The notes beneath the pieces were generated by a model that searched no databases, was not told the DNA's origin, and saw nothing but the letters and a program-made list of their open reading frames with translations. A program made the translations under genes and the position numbers. A stretch of DNA of 16,074 nucleotides from Fidelibacterota bacterium (GTDB lineage Bacteria > Fidelibacterota > Marinisomatia > SCGC-AAA003-L08 > GCA-002704045), in contig PAFF01000020.1 of the NCBI GenBank assembly GCA_002704045.1, positions 1 to 16,074 of the forward strand. The letters are read 5' to 3'. This document shows positions 8,901-16,008 of this stretch, in pieces (the first letter of the stretch is position 1; every line of letters begins with the position of its first letter).

Positions 8901-9115
8901 GACCTATTTTATTAACCTCACTGACTACCTTTTTTGGATTATTGCCCTTGTTAACAGAAAAAAGTTTACAAGCTCAATTTTTAATACCAATGGCAATATC
9001 ATTGGCTTTTGGAGTTTTATTTGCAACAATTATTACTTTAATAATAGTACCAACAGCATATTTAATTATTGAAGAAATCAAAGAAAGATTTAATAATAAA
9101 ATTAAAATAATTTAG
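5945..9115 (+). CDS. RND efflux permease (AcrB/HAE-type)
   Basis: A 1056-residue inner-membrane proton antiporter of normal RND length with the expected two-fold repeat of membrane helix, large periplasmic loop and helix bundle. The N-terminus (W-F-I-N-N-S-V-A-A-N-M, then K-M-E-V-F-P-D-I-D) is typical of AcrB-like proteins. The helix-4 proton-relay pair is present as Asp397-Asp398 in G-I-V-V-D-D-A-I-I-V-G-E-N. At the helix-10 site, where AcrB has Lys940, it has Asn954 in V-V-V-N-D-S-L-V-L-V-D-F. This places it in a subgroup different from AcrB and from the metal pumps. The usual P-R-x-F-R-P-I-L-L-T-S-L-T-T-F-F-G segment follows. Substrate cannot be read from the sequence; the coupled START gene hints at hydrophobic cargo. 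AAGGA at 5934-5938 precedes the ATG by six bases. Confidence 0.95.
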   Translation: MNKIINWFINNSVAANMFMFFILIAGFLTLPRIKMEVFPDIDIDLVTVSVVYPGASPSDIENSICIRIEEKVQGLKGIKKISSTAIENYGVTSLEISSDEDIDEVLDKIKTQIDAINTFPDNAEKPTIQKITKSNEVITIAVSGKLDESQLLDFAQNVKDDVDALPNITLTQISGNKPREITIEISENNLEKYNLSFNSIANLIKSNSIDMPGGSINTNNGEILIRSMGQSKNDIDFGKIPVLKLKNGSFLLLNDIATIKDHFSEIDLIQKFNGLSTILIRVYRTGNQNALKISESVKNYVDDINLKIPNGMKVSTWNDEARILQGRIDLLTENAYLGLFLVVIVLALFLKPKLAFWVSLGIPISFMGGFWLMPIFDVSINMLSLFTFILVLGIVVDDAIIVGENIYQWKERGFSNIEAAKKGANQVAIPVFFAVLTTITTFSPMLSVAGNVGPIWRIIPLVTIAVLIFSLIESLTILPAHLAHSETEKSSKFKFIRKISSKWESIQILIKQNLSQFINERYRPFLKICIYNKWTTLSTSISILIITLGLLLSGWMKFVFFPPIEGDLVSALVSFPQGTPIEKTLNGLQIIETGALKLEQELKKEYPDQTIFLNILSTAGDQPMKSKTSQGIAIVGSGNSGSHLAEMAIELSPGEDRPISATAIAQRWRKLVGSIPGADELTFQKDLFSAGDPINVQLSSQNLDDLVSMSNDLKERLRLYPGVYDIKDSFQYGKEELQLKIKEEAKYLGITMAEIGMQIRQAFYGLEVQSFQRGRDEIKVFIRYPKDERKSLKNLEKFKIRTLDKKEIMLKELVEMNVTDGFSVINRVDRRRSVNVTAKVDIAKVTANEILSSLTKKDLPILTKKYKEIRYSFEGEQREQSDSLDSLFKNFIFAMIIVYTLLAIPFKSYIQPLVIMGAIPFGLTGAVIGHLIMGQNLTILSLIGLVALAGVVVNDSLVLVDFINRYRNEGNSIYEAVLEAGPRRFRPILLTSLTTFFGLLPLLTEKSLQAQFLIPMAISLAFGVLFATIITLIIVPTAYLIIEEIKERFNNKIKII

Positions 9116-9123
9116 GAGAACAG

Positions 9124-10050
9124 ATGAAAGTAGCTTTATTTGGTGGAACAGGATTTGTAGGATCCTATATTGTAAAAGAATTAATTAAACAAGGTTATAT
9201 ACCTAAAGTTCTTGTTAGGCCAGGTTCAGAAAAAAAATTAGTTCATTCAGAAAAATGTGAGATTGTATCTGGTGATATTTTTAATAAAAACAGCATAAAT
9301 GAGGTTATAAATGATGTTGATGCAACAATATATAACATTGGAATTATAAGACAATTTAAAAGACAGGGAATAACATATGAAAAATTACATTTTCAAGGTG
9401 CAAAAAATTGTATTGATATAGCAAAACAAAATGGTGTTAACAAATTTATTTTAATGAGCGCAAACGGGGTAAAACTAAATGGAACTGGATATCAAACATT
9501 TAAGTTCCAAGCAGAAAAATATCTAAGAGCATCAGTTTTAAATTGGACAATTTTTCAACCTTCTGTAATTTTTGGTGATTCCAGTGGTTTAATGGAGTTT
9601 TGCTCACAATTAAAAAAAGATATGCTGAATTTACCATTTCCTGCACCGTTGTTTTTTGATGGTATTATACCGCTAAATGCTGGAAAATTTTCAATGTCAC
9701 CAGTACATGTTTCTGATGTTGCTAAATGTTTTGTAAATGCTATTTCAAATGATAAAAGTAATTTTCAAACTTATCAACTTGGAGGTAGTAAAGATTATAA
9801 TTGGAAAGAAATTATCAGTATAATTTCAAAATCCTATGGAAAAAATAAATGGGCTATACCTGCACCCGTATTACCTATTAAACTCATTGCATTACTTCTT
9901 GATCAATTCCCTTGGTTTCCAATATCAAGAGATCAATTAATAATGTTATTAGAAGGTAATACCTGTAATTCTGAAAAAGCTTATAAAGATTTCCAATTGC
10001 AACCTAAGGACTTTTCATCTGACAATCTATCATATTTAAAAAATAGCTAA
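9124..10050 (+). CDS. NDUFA9-like / NmrA-like NAD(P)-binding atypical SDR
   Basis: A 308-residue extended or atypical SDR. It opens with MKVALFGGTGFVG, whose G-x-x-G-x-x-G loop (7-13) is typical of nucleoside-sugar epimerase-like and complex I NDUFA9-like proteins. Further motifs are the S-G-D-I-F acidic turn, L-M-S-A-N-G-V near 112-118, Y-Q-T-F-K (123-127, fitting YxxxK), the W-T-I-F-Q-P-S-V-I-F-G-D block, and P-V-H-V-S-D-V-A. Such proteins in bacteria are annotated as complex I NDUFA9 subunit family or ubiquinone/lipid-related reductases; the substrate is not established. AGGAGAA (9114-9120), overlapping the permease stop, is a good ribosome binding site, so the gene is co-transcribed with the pump. 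It is the last gene before a 245-base gap. Confidence 0.85.
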   Translation: MKVALFGGTGFVGSYIVKELIKQGYIPKVLVRPGSEKKLVHSEKCEIVSGDIFNKNSINEVINDVDATIYNIGIIRQFKRQGITYEKLHFQGAKNCIDIAKQNGVNKFILMSANGVKLNGTGYQTFKFQAEKYLRASVLNWTIFQPSVIFGDSSGLMEFCSQLKKDMLNLPFPAPLFFDGIIPLNAGKFSMSPVHVSDVAKCFVNAISNDKSNFQTYQLGGSKDYNWKEIISIISKSYGKNKWAIPAPVLPIKLIALLLDQFPWFPISRDQLIMLLEGNTCNSEKAYKDFQLQPKDFSSDNLSYLKNS

Positions 10051-10295
10051 ATCATCGTATTTAAAGTAAAGTTTAATTGAGATATATTATTTGAGTCTCA
10101 TCAAATAATTTAAACTATCAAATCGTATTCGATTAAGATTTAATATTTTTATAGAGGATTTATATTACCTAAGGGGAATGATATTATTTCTATTTATAGG
10201 CTTCTATTTTATTATATCCTACTATTATGTATTTTATAAATACTAAATTTTAAATAATTAAAAATTATTAATTAATAAACTTAGATTAAGTATAA
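10051..10295 (+). other. Intergenic region between the efflux operon and acs
   Basis: This 245-base, extremely AT-rich gap is the longest without an assured gene. It holds a perfect 9-bp inverted repeat (10086-10109, listed separately), a small dyad AATCG-TATT-CGATT at 10121-10134 that could be an operator or chance, and a doubtful 22-codon ORF (10178-10246). I see no convincing -35/-10 pair. Being so AT-rich it offers many weak matches, so no promoter is called, although one for acs is expected here. No ribosome binding site is apparent right before the acs ATG. Confidence 0.6.
10086..10109 (+). terminator. Hairpin, possible terminator of the efflux operon
   Basis: ATTATTTGA (10086-10094) and TCAAATAAT (10101-10109) are perfect reverse complements around a six-base loop GTCTCA. 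The hairpin begins 35 bases after the stop of the NDUFA9-like gene. The stem is AT-rich, hence weak, and no run of T follows, so it may be a poor terminator or a protein-binding dyad. Confidence 0.35.
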
Positions 10296-12215
10296 ATGAT
10301 TAAATATAAAAATATTAAAAATGCTCATATAAAATCTGATTTGATTTATAGAGATTTATATGAAACTTCAATAAAAGATTCGGATTTATTTTGGAAAAAA
10401 ATTTCAAATAGAGTCGATTGGTTTATGAAACCAAAAAAAATTTCAGATGTAGATTTTAAAACAGCAAAAATTAAATGGTTTCAAGATGGACAAATCAACG
10501 CTAGCTATAATTGTCTTGATAGGCATATTAATAATGGATATGGGGATAAAGTTGCACTAATTTGGGAAGGAAACAATCCAGATCATGATAAAAAGTTTAC
10601 CTATAAACAATTGTTATGTGAGGTTTCAAAATTTGCAAATGTATTAAAATCGCACAATATTAAAAAAGGTGATCGAGTATGTATATATATGCAAATGATT
10701 CCAGAATTAACCATTGCAATGCTAGCTTGTGCTCGAATAGGAGCAATACATTCAATTGTATTTGGTGCATTTTCATCAGATTCATTAAGAGATAGAATAA
10801 ATGATTTAAATTGTAAAGTAGTTATAACTCAAGATTCTGGAGTAAGAGGTACCAAAATTGATATACCAATGAAATGCAATGTAGATAAGGTAATAAAAAA
10901 TTCTGAATGTGTTCAAAAAGTATTTGTTGTCAAAAGAACAGATTTTAAAATACATATGAAAAATCAATTTGATTTTTGGTGGCACAAAGAAATGAATTGT
11001 GCTTCAAATATTTGTGAACCTGAAATTATGAATTCTGAAGATCCATTATTTATTCTATATACTTCAGGTTCAACTGGTACTCCTAAAGGGGTATTACATA
11101 CTACAGGAGGTTACATTGTTTATTCTTCTTATACACATGAAATAATATTTGATTACCAGCCTGATGATATTTATTGGTGTACAGCTGATATTGGTTGGAT
11201 CACTGGTCATTCATATATTGTTTATGGTCCGTTATCCAATAGAGCAACTACAGTTATGTACGAGGGTGTTCCCAACTATCCTGATTTTGGTAGATTTTGG
11301 CAAATAATTCAAAAACATAAAGTTAATATATTTTATACAGCACCAACAGCTCTTAGGGCCCTAATGAAAGAAGGTAATGCCTATGTAGAAAAATGGGATA
11401 GATCATCCTTAAAATTATTAGGATCAGTGGGTGAAACAATTAAAAAACCTGAATGGGAATGGTATTATAAAATTGTAGGTGAAGAAAAATGTCCAATTGT
11501 TGATACTTGGTGGCAGACAGAAACTGGAGGAATTTTAATTAGTCCTTTAGCAGCAACAACTAAATTAAAACCTGGATCTGCTACAAAACCTTTTTTTGGT
11601 ATTAATCCAGTAATATTAAATGAAAAAGGTGAAGAAATAAAAGAAAATCCAGCAGAAGGTTTATTAGCTATAAAAAATTCTTGGCCAGGACAAATGAGAA
11701 CTGTGTATGGTAATCATGATAGATTTTTTGATACATATTTTTCACAATTTAGCGGTTATTATTTTACAGGTGATGGAGCTAAAAGAGATAAAGATGGTTA
11801 TTACTGGATTACAGGAAGAGTAGATGATGTATTAAATGTTTCTGGACATAGATTAGGGACAGCCGAAATTGAAGGGGCTATTGGACAATATAAAGATGTA
11901 GCAGAAGCAGCAATTGTAGGGTTTCCTCATGAAATTAAGGGTGAGGGTATATACGCATATGTAACATTAATGACAGGAATAAAACCTAACTTAAAAATAG
12001 AGGAAGGAATTATCAATAAGGTAAGAGAAGTAATTGGACCTCACGCTAACATTGATAAAATTCAATTTTCAATTGGATTACCAAAAACAAGATCAGGTAA
12101 AATTATGCGAAGGATTCTTAGAAAAATAGCACATAACAAATTGAATGATTTGGGCGATATATCAACATTAGCGGATCCAACTATAGTAGAGCAGCTAATA
12201 AAATATAGAAAATAA
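10296..12215 (+). CDS. acs: Acetyl-CoA synthetase (AMP-forming acetate-CoA ligase)
   Basis: A 639-residue cytosolic enzyme that makes acetyl-CoA from acetate, ATP and CoA through acetyl-AMP. The length is close to the family's 640-655. The N-terminal cap (F-W-K-K-I-S-N-R-V-D-W...A-S-Y-N-C-L-D-R-H) is typical. The adenylate-binding loop is T-S-G-S-T-G-T-P-K-G at 256-265, followed by A-D-I-G-W-I-T-G-H-S-Y. W-W-Q-T-E-T-G-G at 405-412 contains the tryptophan that limits the pocket to acetate. The hinge and C-terminal domain show G-D-G-A...Y-W-I-T-G-R-V-D-D-V-L-N-V-S-G-H-R. The catalytic and acetylation-prone lysine is Lys602 in P-K-T-R-S-G-K-I-M-R-R. No upstream gene overlaps it; the 245-base leader suggests its own promoter. 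ybiT follows after six bases, so the two may be co-transcribed. Confidence 0.97.
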   Translation: MIKYKNIKNAHIKSDLIYRDLYETSIKDSDLFWKKISNRVDWFMKPKKISDVDFKTAKIKWFQDGQINASYNCLDRHINNGYGDKVALIWEGNNPDHDKKFTYKQLLCEVSKFANVLKSHNIKKGDRVCIYMQMIPELTIAMLACARIGAIHSIVFGAFSSDSLRDRINDLNCKVVITQDSGVRGTKIDIPMKCNVDKVIKNSECVQKVFVVKRTDFKIHMKNQFDFWWHKEMNCASNICEPEIMNSEDPLFILYTSGSTGTPKGVLHTTGGYIVYSSYTHEIIFDYQPDDIYWCTADIGWITGHSYIVYGPLSNRATTVMYEGVPNYPDFGRFWQIIQKHKVNIFYTAPTALRALMKEGNAYVEKWDRSSLKLLGSVGETIKKPEWEWYYKIVGEEKCPIVDTWWQTETGGILISPLAATTKLKPGSATKPFFGINPVILNEKGEEIKENPAEGLLAIKNSWPGQMRTVYGNHDRFFDTYFSQFSGYYFTGDGAKRDKDGYYWITGRVDDVLNVSGHRLGTAEIEGAIGQYKDVAEAAIVGFPHEIKGEGIYAYVTLMTGIKPNLKIEEGIINKVREVIGPHANIDKIQFSIGLPKTRSGKIMRRILRKIAHNKLNDLGDISTLADPTIVEQLIKYRK

Positions 12216-12221
12216 TAAAAA

Positions 12222-13793
12222 ATGATAAAGGTTGATAATATATCAAAACAGTTTGGTTCTGATTTTCTTTTCGAAGATATAAATATAACTTTGAATCCAA
12301 GAGAAAGATATGGCCTTATTGGTGCAAATGGAACAGGTAAATCCACATTCATGAAAATATTATCAGGAGATATAAATCCTTCAAGTGGGAAAATAAAGAT
12401 TGATAAAAATAAGAGAATTTCAACATTAAAGCAAAATCAATTTGCTTATGAAGAAATGAAAGTTATTGATTGTGTTATTTTTGGCTATAAAAAATTATGG
12501 GAAATTAAAGTTGAAAGAGAAAGATTATATGATTTAAATGAAATGAGTGAGGAAGAAAGTTTACTTGTAGCAGATTTAGAGGTAGAATTTGCTGAATTAG
12601 GTGGTTATAATGCTGAATCAGATGCAAATAAGCTTTTGGTTGGTTTAGGAATAGATTTAGAATATCACGATAATAAAATGAGTTCATTAGAACCGGGTTT
12701 AAAATTAAAAGTTTTATTGGCTCAAACCCTTTTTGGGAATCCTGATATTTTATTACTCGACGAGCCAACAAATAATTTAGATTTAAATTCAATAAAATGG
12801 CTTGAATCACTGCTTCTTAAAAGTGATAGCACTATAGTTGTCATTTCTCATGATAGGAAGTTTTTAAATAATGTATGTTCAAATATTGCAGATATTGATT
12901 ACGGAAAAATTAGTATATATCCAGGTAATTATGATGATTTTATGTTTGCATCTTCACAAGCTAGACAACAACTTATTAGTGAAAATCAAAAAAAAAGTGA
13001 AAAAATTCAAGAATTAAAAGCATTTGTAAGGAGATTTTCAGCTAATGCCTCTAAAGCAAAACAAGCAACATCAAGACAAAATCAAATTGAAAAAATAAAA
13101 TTAGTAGATCTTGAAAAATCCAGTAGGGTTTATCCTTATATTCGATTTGAACAAAAAACAAAAATATATAGTAATCTATTAGAAGTTATTAATCTTTCAA
13201 AAAGCTATAATGGATTGAAAGTTTTAAATAATATTAATTTTTCAGTTGAGGTTGGAGATAGGATTGGTATTATTGGTTCAAATGGAATTGGAAAAACCAC
13301 TTTGCTAAATTGCTTGCTTGATCAAAATAATAAGGATAGCGGAGAAGTAAATTGGGCAATTAATTCTGAAATTGAATATTTTGCACAGGATTCCGATGAA
13401 AAAATTGATTCTAAATTATCATTAATAGAATGGTTGAAACAATATGCGGATCCTTCGACGAGCAATGAAAAAATAAGATCAATATTAGGACGTCTTCTAT
13501 TTTCAAAAGATAAAATATATAAAACAATGAATATTTTATCAGGGGGTGAAAAAAGAAGAATGCTTTTTGGCAAAATGATGTTAAAAAATCCAAATATTAT
13601 TATTTTGGATGAACCAACTAATCACCTTGATATGGAATCTATCGAATCTTTAAACTCAGCTTTAAGTATTTATGATGGAACAATAATTTTTACTAGCCAT
13701 GACAGAGAATTTATATCCTCGCTTGCCAATAGAGTTTTTGAAATGAATCATGAAAAAATCATACAACATAATCAAATATCAAATGATTTTTAA
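12222..13793 (+). CDS. ybiT: ABC-F family ATPase, YbiT type
   Basis: A 523-residue soluble protein with two ATP-binding cassettes and no membrane segments, so a ribosome-associated ABC-F factor rather than a transporter. Cassette 1 has G-A-N-G-T-G-K-S-T (34-42) and L-L-L-D-E-P-T-N-N-L-D (177-187). Its signature is the degenerate S-S-L-E-P-G-L-K-L-K (154-163) seen in E. coli YbiT. The linker carries the YbiT-like S-R-Q-N-Q-I-E-K-I-K-L. Cassette 2 has G-S-N-G-I-G-K-T-T (352-360), a full L-S-G-G-E signature (439-443) and D-E-P-T-N-H-L-D (463-470), then M-E-S-I-E-S-L-N and S-H-D-R-E-F as in YbiT. E. coli YbiT is about 530 residues; this C-terminus ends a little early, lacking the usual final Y-x-D-Y-L motif. 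It starts six bases after acs without a clear ribosome binding site. The role in translation is by family. Confidence 0.93.
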   Translation: MIKVDNISKQFGSDFLFEDINITLNPRERYGLIGANGTGKSTFMKILSGDINPSSGKIKIDKNKRISTLKQNQFAYEEMKVIDCVIFGYKKLWEIKVERERLYDLNEMSEEESLLVADLEVEFAELGGYNAESDANKLLVGLGIDLEYHDNKMSSLEPGLKLKVLLAQTLFGNPDILLLDEPTNNLDLNSIKWLESLLLKSDSTIVVISHDRKFLNNVCSNIADIDYGKISIYPGNYDDFMFASSQARQQLISENQKKSEKIQELKAFVRRFSANASKAKQATSRQNQIEKIKLVDLEKSSRVYPYIRFEQKTKIYSNLLEVINLSKSYNGLKVLNNINFSVEVGDRIGIIGSNGIGKTTLLNCLLDQNNKDSGEVNWAINSEIEYFAQDSDEKIDSKLSLIEWLKQYADPSTSNEKIRSILGRLLFSKDKIYKTMNILSGGEKRRMLFGKMMLKNPNIIILDEPTNHLDMESIESLNSALSIYDGTIIFTSHDREFISSLANRVFEMNHEKIIQHNQISNDF

Positions 13794-13827
13794 ATTCAAC
13801 ATCTGGATGATTTTAATTTGTATTTAA

Positions 13828-14862
13828 ATGAAAGTAGAATTATTTAATAAGAAAAATAAAAAAGATTTAGTTTCTCAATTAAGAAGCGAAAGTTTTGATA
13901 GAATAACAATATCATTTTATAAATACATAAATATTGATAATATAGAAATTTTGAGAGATTATTTATACTTTAAATGGACAAAATTAAAAGTTCTTGGTAG
14001 AGTGTATATCGCAAATGAAGGAATTAATGCTCAGTTAAGCTTACCAAAACATAATTTAGATCCTTTTTTGAAGCAATTAAAACAAAACGAAGATTTCAAT
14101 GATTTAAAGATAAAAAAAGCATTAATTGAAGGTGAATCATTTTACAAGCTTAATATAAAAATAAAGAATGAGATTGTAGCATATAAAATTCCAAAAAATG
14201 AATATGATATGAATATTGTTGGAAAACATTTTGATTATAAAGATTTTAATGATGCTATTGATGATGGTGCTACTGTTATAGATATAAGGAACTATTATGA
14301 AGGAGAAGTTGGTAGATTTCAAAACGCAATAGTTCCTGATATTGATAGATCTGAAGATTTATTACCAGAAATAAAAAAATTATTAAAGGGAAAAGAATCA
14401 AAACAAATTTTGATGTATTGTACTGGAGGAATTAGATGTGAAAAAGCCAGTTCATATTTGATTAAAAATGGTTTTAAGAATGTGAATCAGTTAGACGGAG
14501 GTATAATAAAATACGCTAATGATATAAAAAAAAATAAAGTAAAATCTAAATTTTTAGGTAAAAATTTTGTTTTTGATAACAGATTGGGTGAAAATATAAC
14601 AAATGACATAATTAGCAATTGTCATCAATGTAATAAATTATCTAATAGCCATAAAAATTGTAATAATTCGTCCTGTCATATATTATTTATTCAATGTGAT
14701 AATTGTGAAATAAAGTATAGGGGTAGCTGTTCAGAAAAATGTATGAATTTTAATAAGTTAGATGAGCAAGATCAAAAAAAATTTTTGAAAAATAAAGAAG
14801 TAATCTTTAATGGTACTAATTCAGATAGATTAAGACCAAAAATAAATAATATTTTTAAATGA
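13828..14862 (+). CDS. trhO: tRNA uridine-34 hydroxylase TrhO (rhodanese family, YceA)
   Basis: A 344-residue cytosolic enzyme that uses oxygen to make 5-hydroxyuridine at wobble position 34 of certain tRNAs. The N-terminal domain has I-S-F-Y-K-Y and G-R-V-Y-I-A-N-E-G-I-N-A-Q (about 56-68). The rhodanese domain holds I-D-I-R-N-Y-Y-E-x-E-V-G and the active loop Y-C-T-G-G-I-R-C-E-K, with catalytic Cys198. A K-N-F-V-F-D segment follows, then a Cys-rich tail: Cys265, 268, 278, 283, 290, 293, 301 and 305, in the same order as in E. coli YceA (CHQC, CH-LLFIQC, C-SE-C). The last Cys of the E. coli SEICC run is absent here (SEKCM). The length matches E. coli (350). The stop overlaps the next ATG (14859-14862, ATGA), coupling it to a small Cys-rich gene. 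A 34-base gap separates it from ybiT. Confidence 0.95.
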   Translation: MKVELFNKKNKKDLVSQLRSESFDRITISFYKYINIDNIEILRDYLYFKWTKLKVLGRVYIANEGINAQLSLPKHNLDPFLKQLKQNEDFNDLKIKKALIEGESFYKLNIKIKNEIVAYKIPKNEYDMNIVGKHFDYKDFNDAIDDGATVIDIRNYYEGEVGRFQNAIVPDIDRSEDLLPEIKKLLKGKESKQILMYCTGGIRCEKASSYLIKNGFKNVNQLDGGIIKYANDIKKNKVKSKFLGKNFVFDNRLGENITNDIISNCHQCNKLSNSHKNCNNSSCHILFIQCDNCEIKYRGSCSEKCMNFNKLDEQDQKKFLKNKEVIFNGTNSDRLRPKINNIFK

Positions 14863-15002
14863 TAGAGATAAAAGAATGTATAATGTGTAATGAAAAAATT
14901 TCAATTATAAATTGCCATTACACTTGTCCAAATTGTGGTTTCAGTGAAAATTGTCACGATAAACCGCATTTGATAGATGATATAAAAGATAAGGTTAAAT
15001 AA
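14859..15002 (+). CDS. 47-residue cysteine-rich mini-protein, probable zinc ribbon
   Basis: A 47-codon ORF, below the size usually reported, filling what would otherwise be a 145-base gap. It begins MIEIKECIMCNEK and carries C-x-x-C pairs at Cys7/Cys10 and Cys23/Cys26 (C-P-N-C-G), plus Cys19, His20, Cys32 and His33. The arrangement is that of a small zinc ribbon or rubredoxin-like knuckle. Its ATG overlaps the trhO stop as ATGA, it fills the gap and ends five bases before the next ATG. The codon use is the same AT-rich type as the neighbours. These points together support a real gene. The function is unknown. Coupling to trhO hints at a partner of the tRNA hydroxylase or a metal/redox accessory, which is inference. 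I do not recognise a named family. Confidence 0.75.
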   Translation: MIEIKECIMCNEKISIINCHYTCPNCGFSENCHDKPHLIDDIKDKVK

Positions 15003-15007
15003 AATTT

Positions 15008-15517
15008 ATGAAAAAAATATTAATTGTTTCAGCGACCAAAAATTCGAACTTTGCTTTATCAAAAAAACTTGAGAAAATAAGTACTAAATTAGGAGCAAAT
15101 GCTAGAACGATATCCTTAGAAAATTTTTCATTACCTCTTTATGTCAATAATTTAGAAACTGATATAAAAAATCAAAATGAAGAAACTATAAATAAATTAT
15201 CAAAATATTTTATTGAAACAGATGGAATAATCTTTTGTGCTCCTGAATATAATGGTTCTATTCCACCAATCGTTGTAAACGCTATAGCTTGGATATCTGT
15301 TACTACAGATAACTGGAGAGATGGTTTTAACAATAAAATTGCATTAATCTGTACTTCAAGTGGTGGACCTGGAATGAAATTTTTATCATCAATGAGATTG
15401 CAATTAGAACACTTAGGTTCTATAGTTTTACCAAGAACGATTAGTATCAATAAATCTAATCCATTAAATGAAGATTCAGCAGGCAAAATTTTAAATCAAT
15501 TTATTAAATTACTTTAA
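15008..15517 (+). CDS. NAD(P)H-dependent FMN reductase-like flavoprotein
   Basis: A 169-residue flavodoxin-fold protein, short but in the range of the NAD(P)H-dependent FMN/quinone reductase family (usually 170-190). It starts with M-K-K-I-L-I-V-S-A-T-K-N-S-N, which forms the first strand and phosphate-binding loop for FMN. The family signature A-P-E-Y-N-G-S-I-P-P is present at about 77-86, followed by N-A-I-A-W-I-S. A C-T-S-S-G-G-P-G-M loop (about 115-123) would bind the isoalloxazine ring. It probably reduces FMN, quinones or azo/nitro compounds using NAD(P)H; the exact substrate cannot be read. It starts five bases after the small Cys-rich gene, with only a weak ribosome binding site. Confidence 0.85.
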   Translation: MKKILIVSATKNSNFALSKKLEKISTKLGANARTISLENFSLPLYVNNLETDIKNQNEETINKLSKYFIETDGIIFCAPEYNGSIPPIVVNAIAWISVTTDNWRDGFNNKIALICTSSGGPGMKFLSSMRLQLEHLGSIVLPRTISINKSNPLNEDSAGKILNQFIKLL

Positions 15518-15528
15518 TTGGAGATTCA

Positions 15529-16008
15529 ATGAAATCAATAGATATATGGTTTGAAGAGTATGGAGAAAGTCATCAAAACTCTGTAAATAAAAAAATTCAT
15601 TGGATATGTATTCCTCTTATAGTTTTTAGTTTAATTGGTTTATTGTGGTCTATACCAAATTACTTTTTTTTAAAAATTTATTCCGGTAAATTTTCTATAT
15701 TATTTAATTGGGCTACTTTATTTATAGCATTAATAATTTTTTATTATTTAGTTTTATCATATAAAATAGCCATTGGAATGTTTTTATTTTCTTTAACAAT
15801 TTTGTACATAAGTTATTTTATAGATAAAAGTAGTGTTGAATTATGGAAATTATCTTCATTAGTTTTTATTTTATCTTGGATTGGACAATTTATCGGTCAC
15901 AAGATTGAAGGTAAGAAGCCCTCTTTTTTCAAAGATATTCAATTTTTATTTATTGGACCAGCTTGGTTATTAGGTTTCATTTATAGAAAATATAATATTA
16001 AATATTAA
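15529..16008 (+). CDS. DUF962 / Mpo1-like membrane protein
   Basis: A 159-residue protein with about four membrane segments. The N-terminal Y-G-E-S-H-Q-N-S-V-N-K-K-I-H-W-I block (11-26, His15 and His24) and the later G-H-K-I-E-G-K-K-P (123-131, His124, Glu127) are the conserved polar sites of the DUF962/YGL010w family. The yeast member Mpo1 is an iron-dependent dioxygenase acting in 2-hydroxy fatty acid breakdown; the role of bacterial members is not established. The ribosome binding site GGAGA at 15520-15524 supports the ATG, which starts 11 bases after the previous stop. The last ten codons and stop lie inside the perfect palindrome at the window end, which may be artefactual, but the gene itself reads cleanly to its stop. 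Confidence 0.85.
   Translation: MKSIDIWFEEYGESHQNSVNKKIHWICIPLIVFSLIGLLWSIPNYFFLKIYSGKFSILFNWATLFIALIIFYYLVLSYKIAIGMFLFSLTILYISYFIDKSSVELWKLSSLVFILSWIGQFIGHKIEGKKPSFFKDIQFLFIGPAWLLGFIYRKYNIKY

Noticed and set aside
12681..12710. Loss of the LSGG signature in the first ABC cassette as evidence of a broken gene
   Set aside because: E. coli YbiT has the same kind of degenerate sequence at this place, so it is normal for the subfamily.
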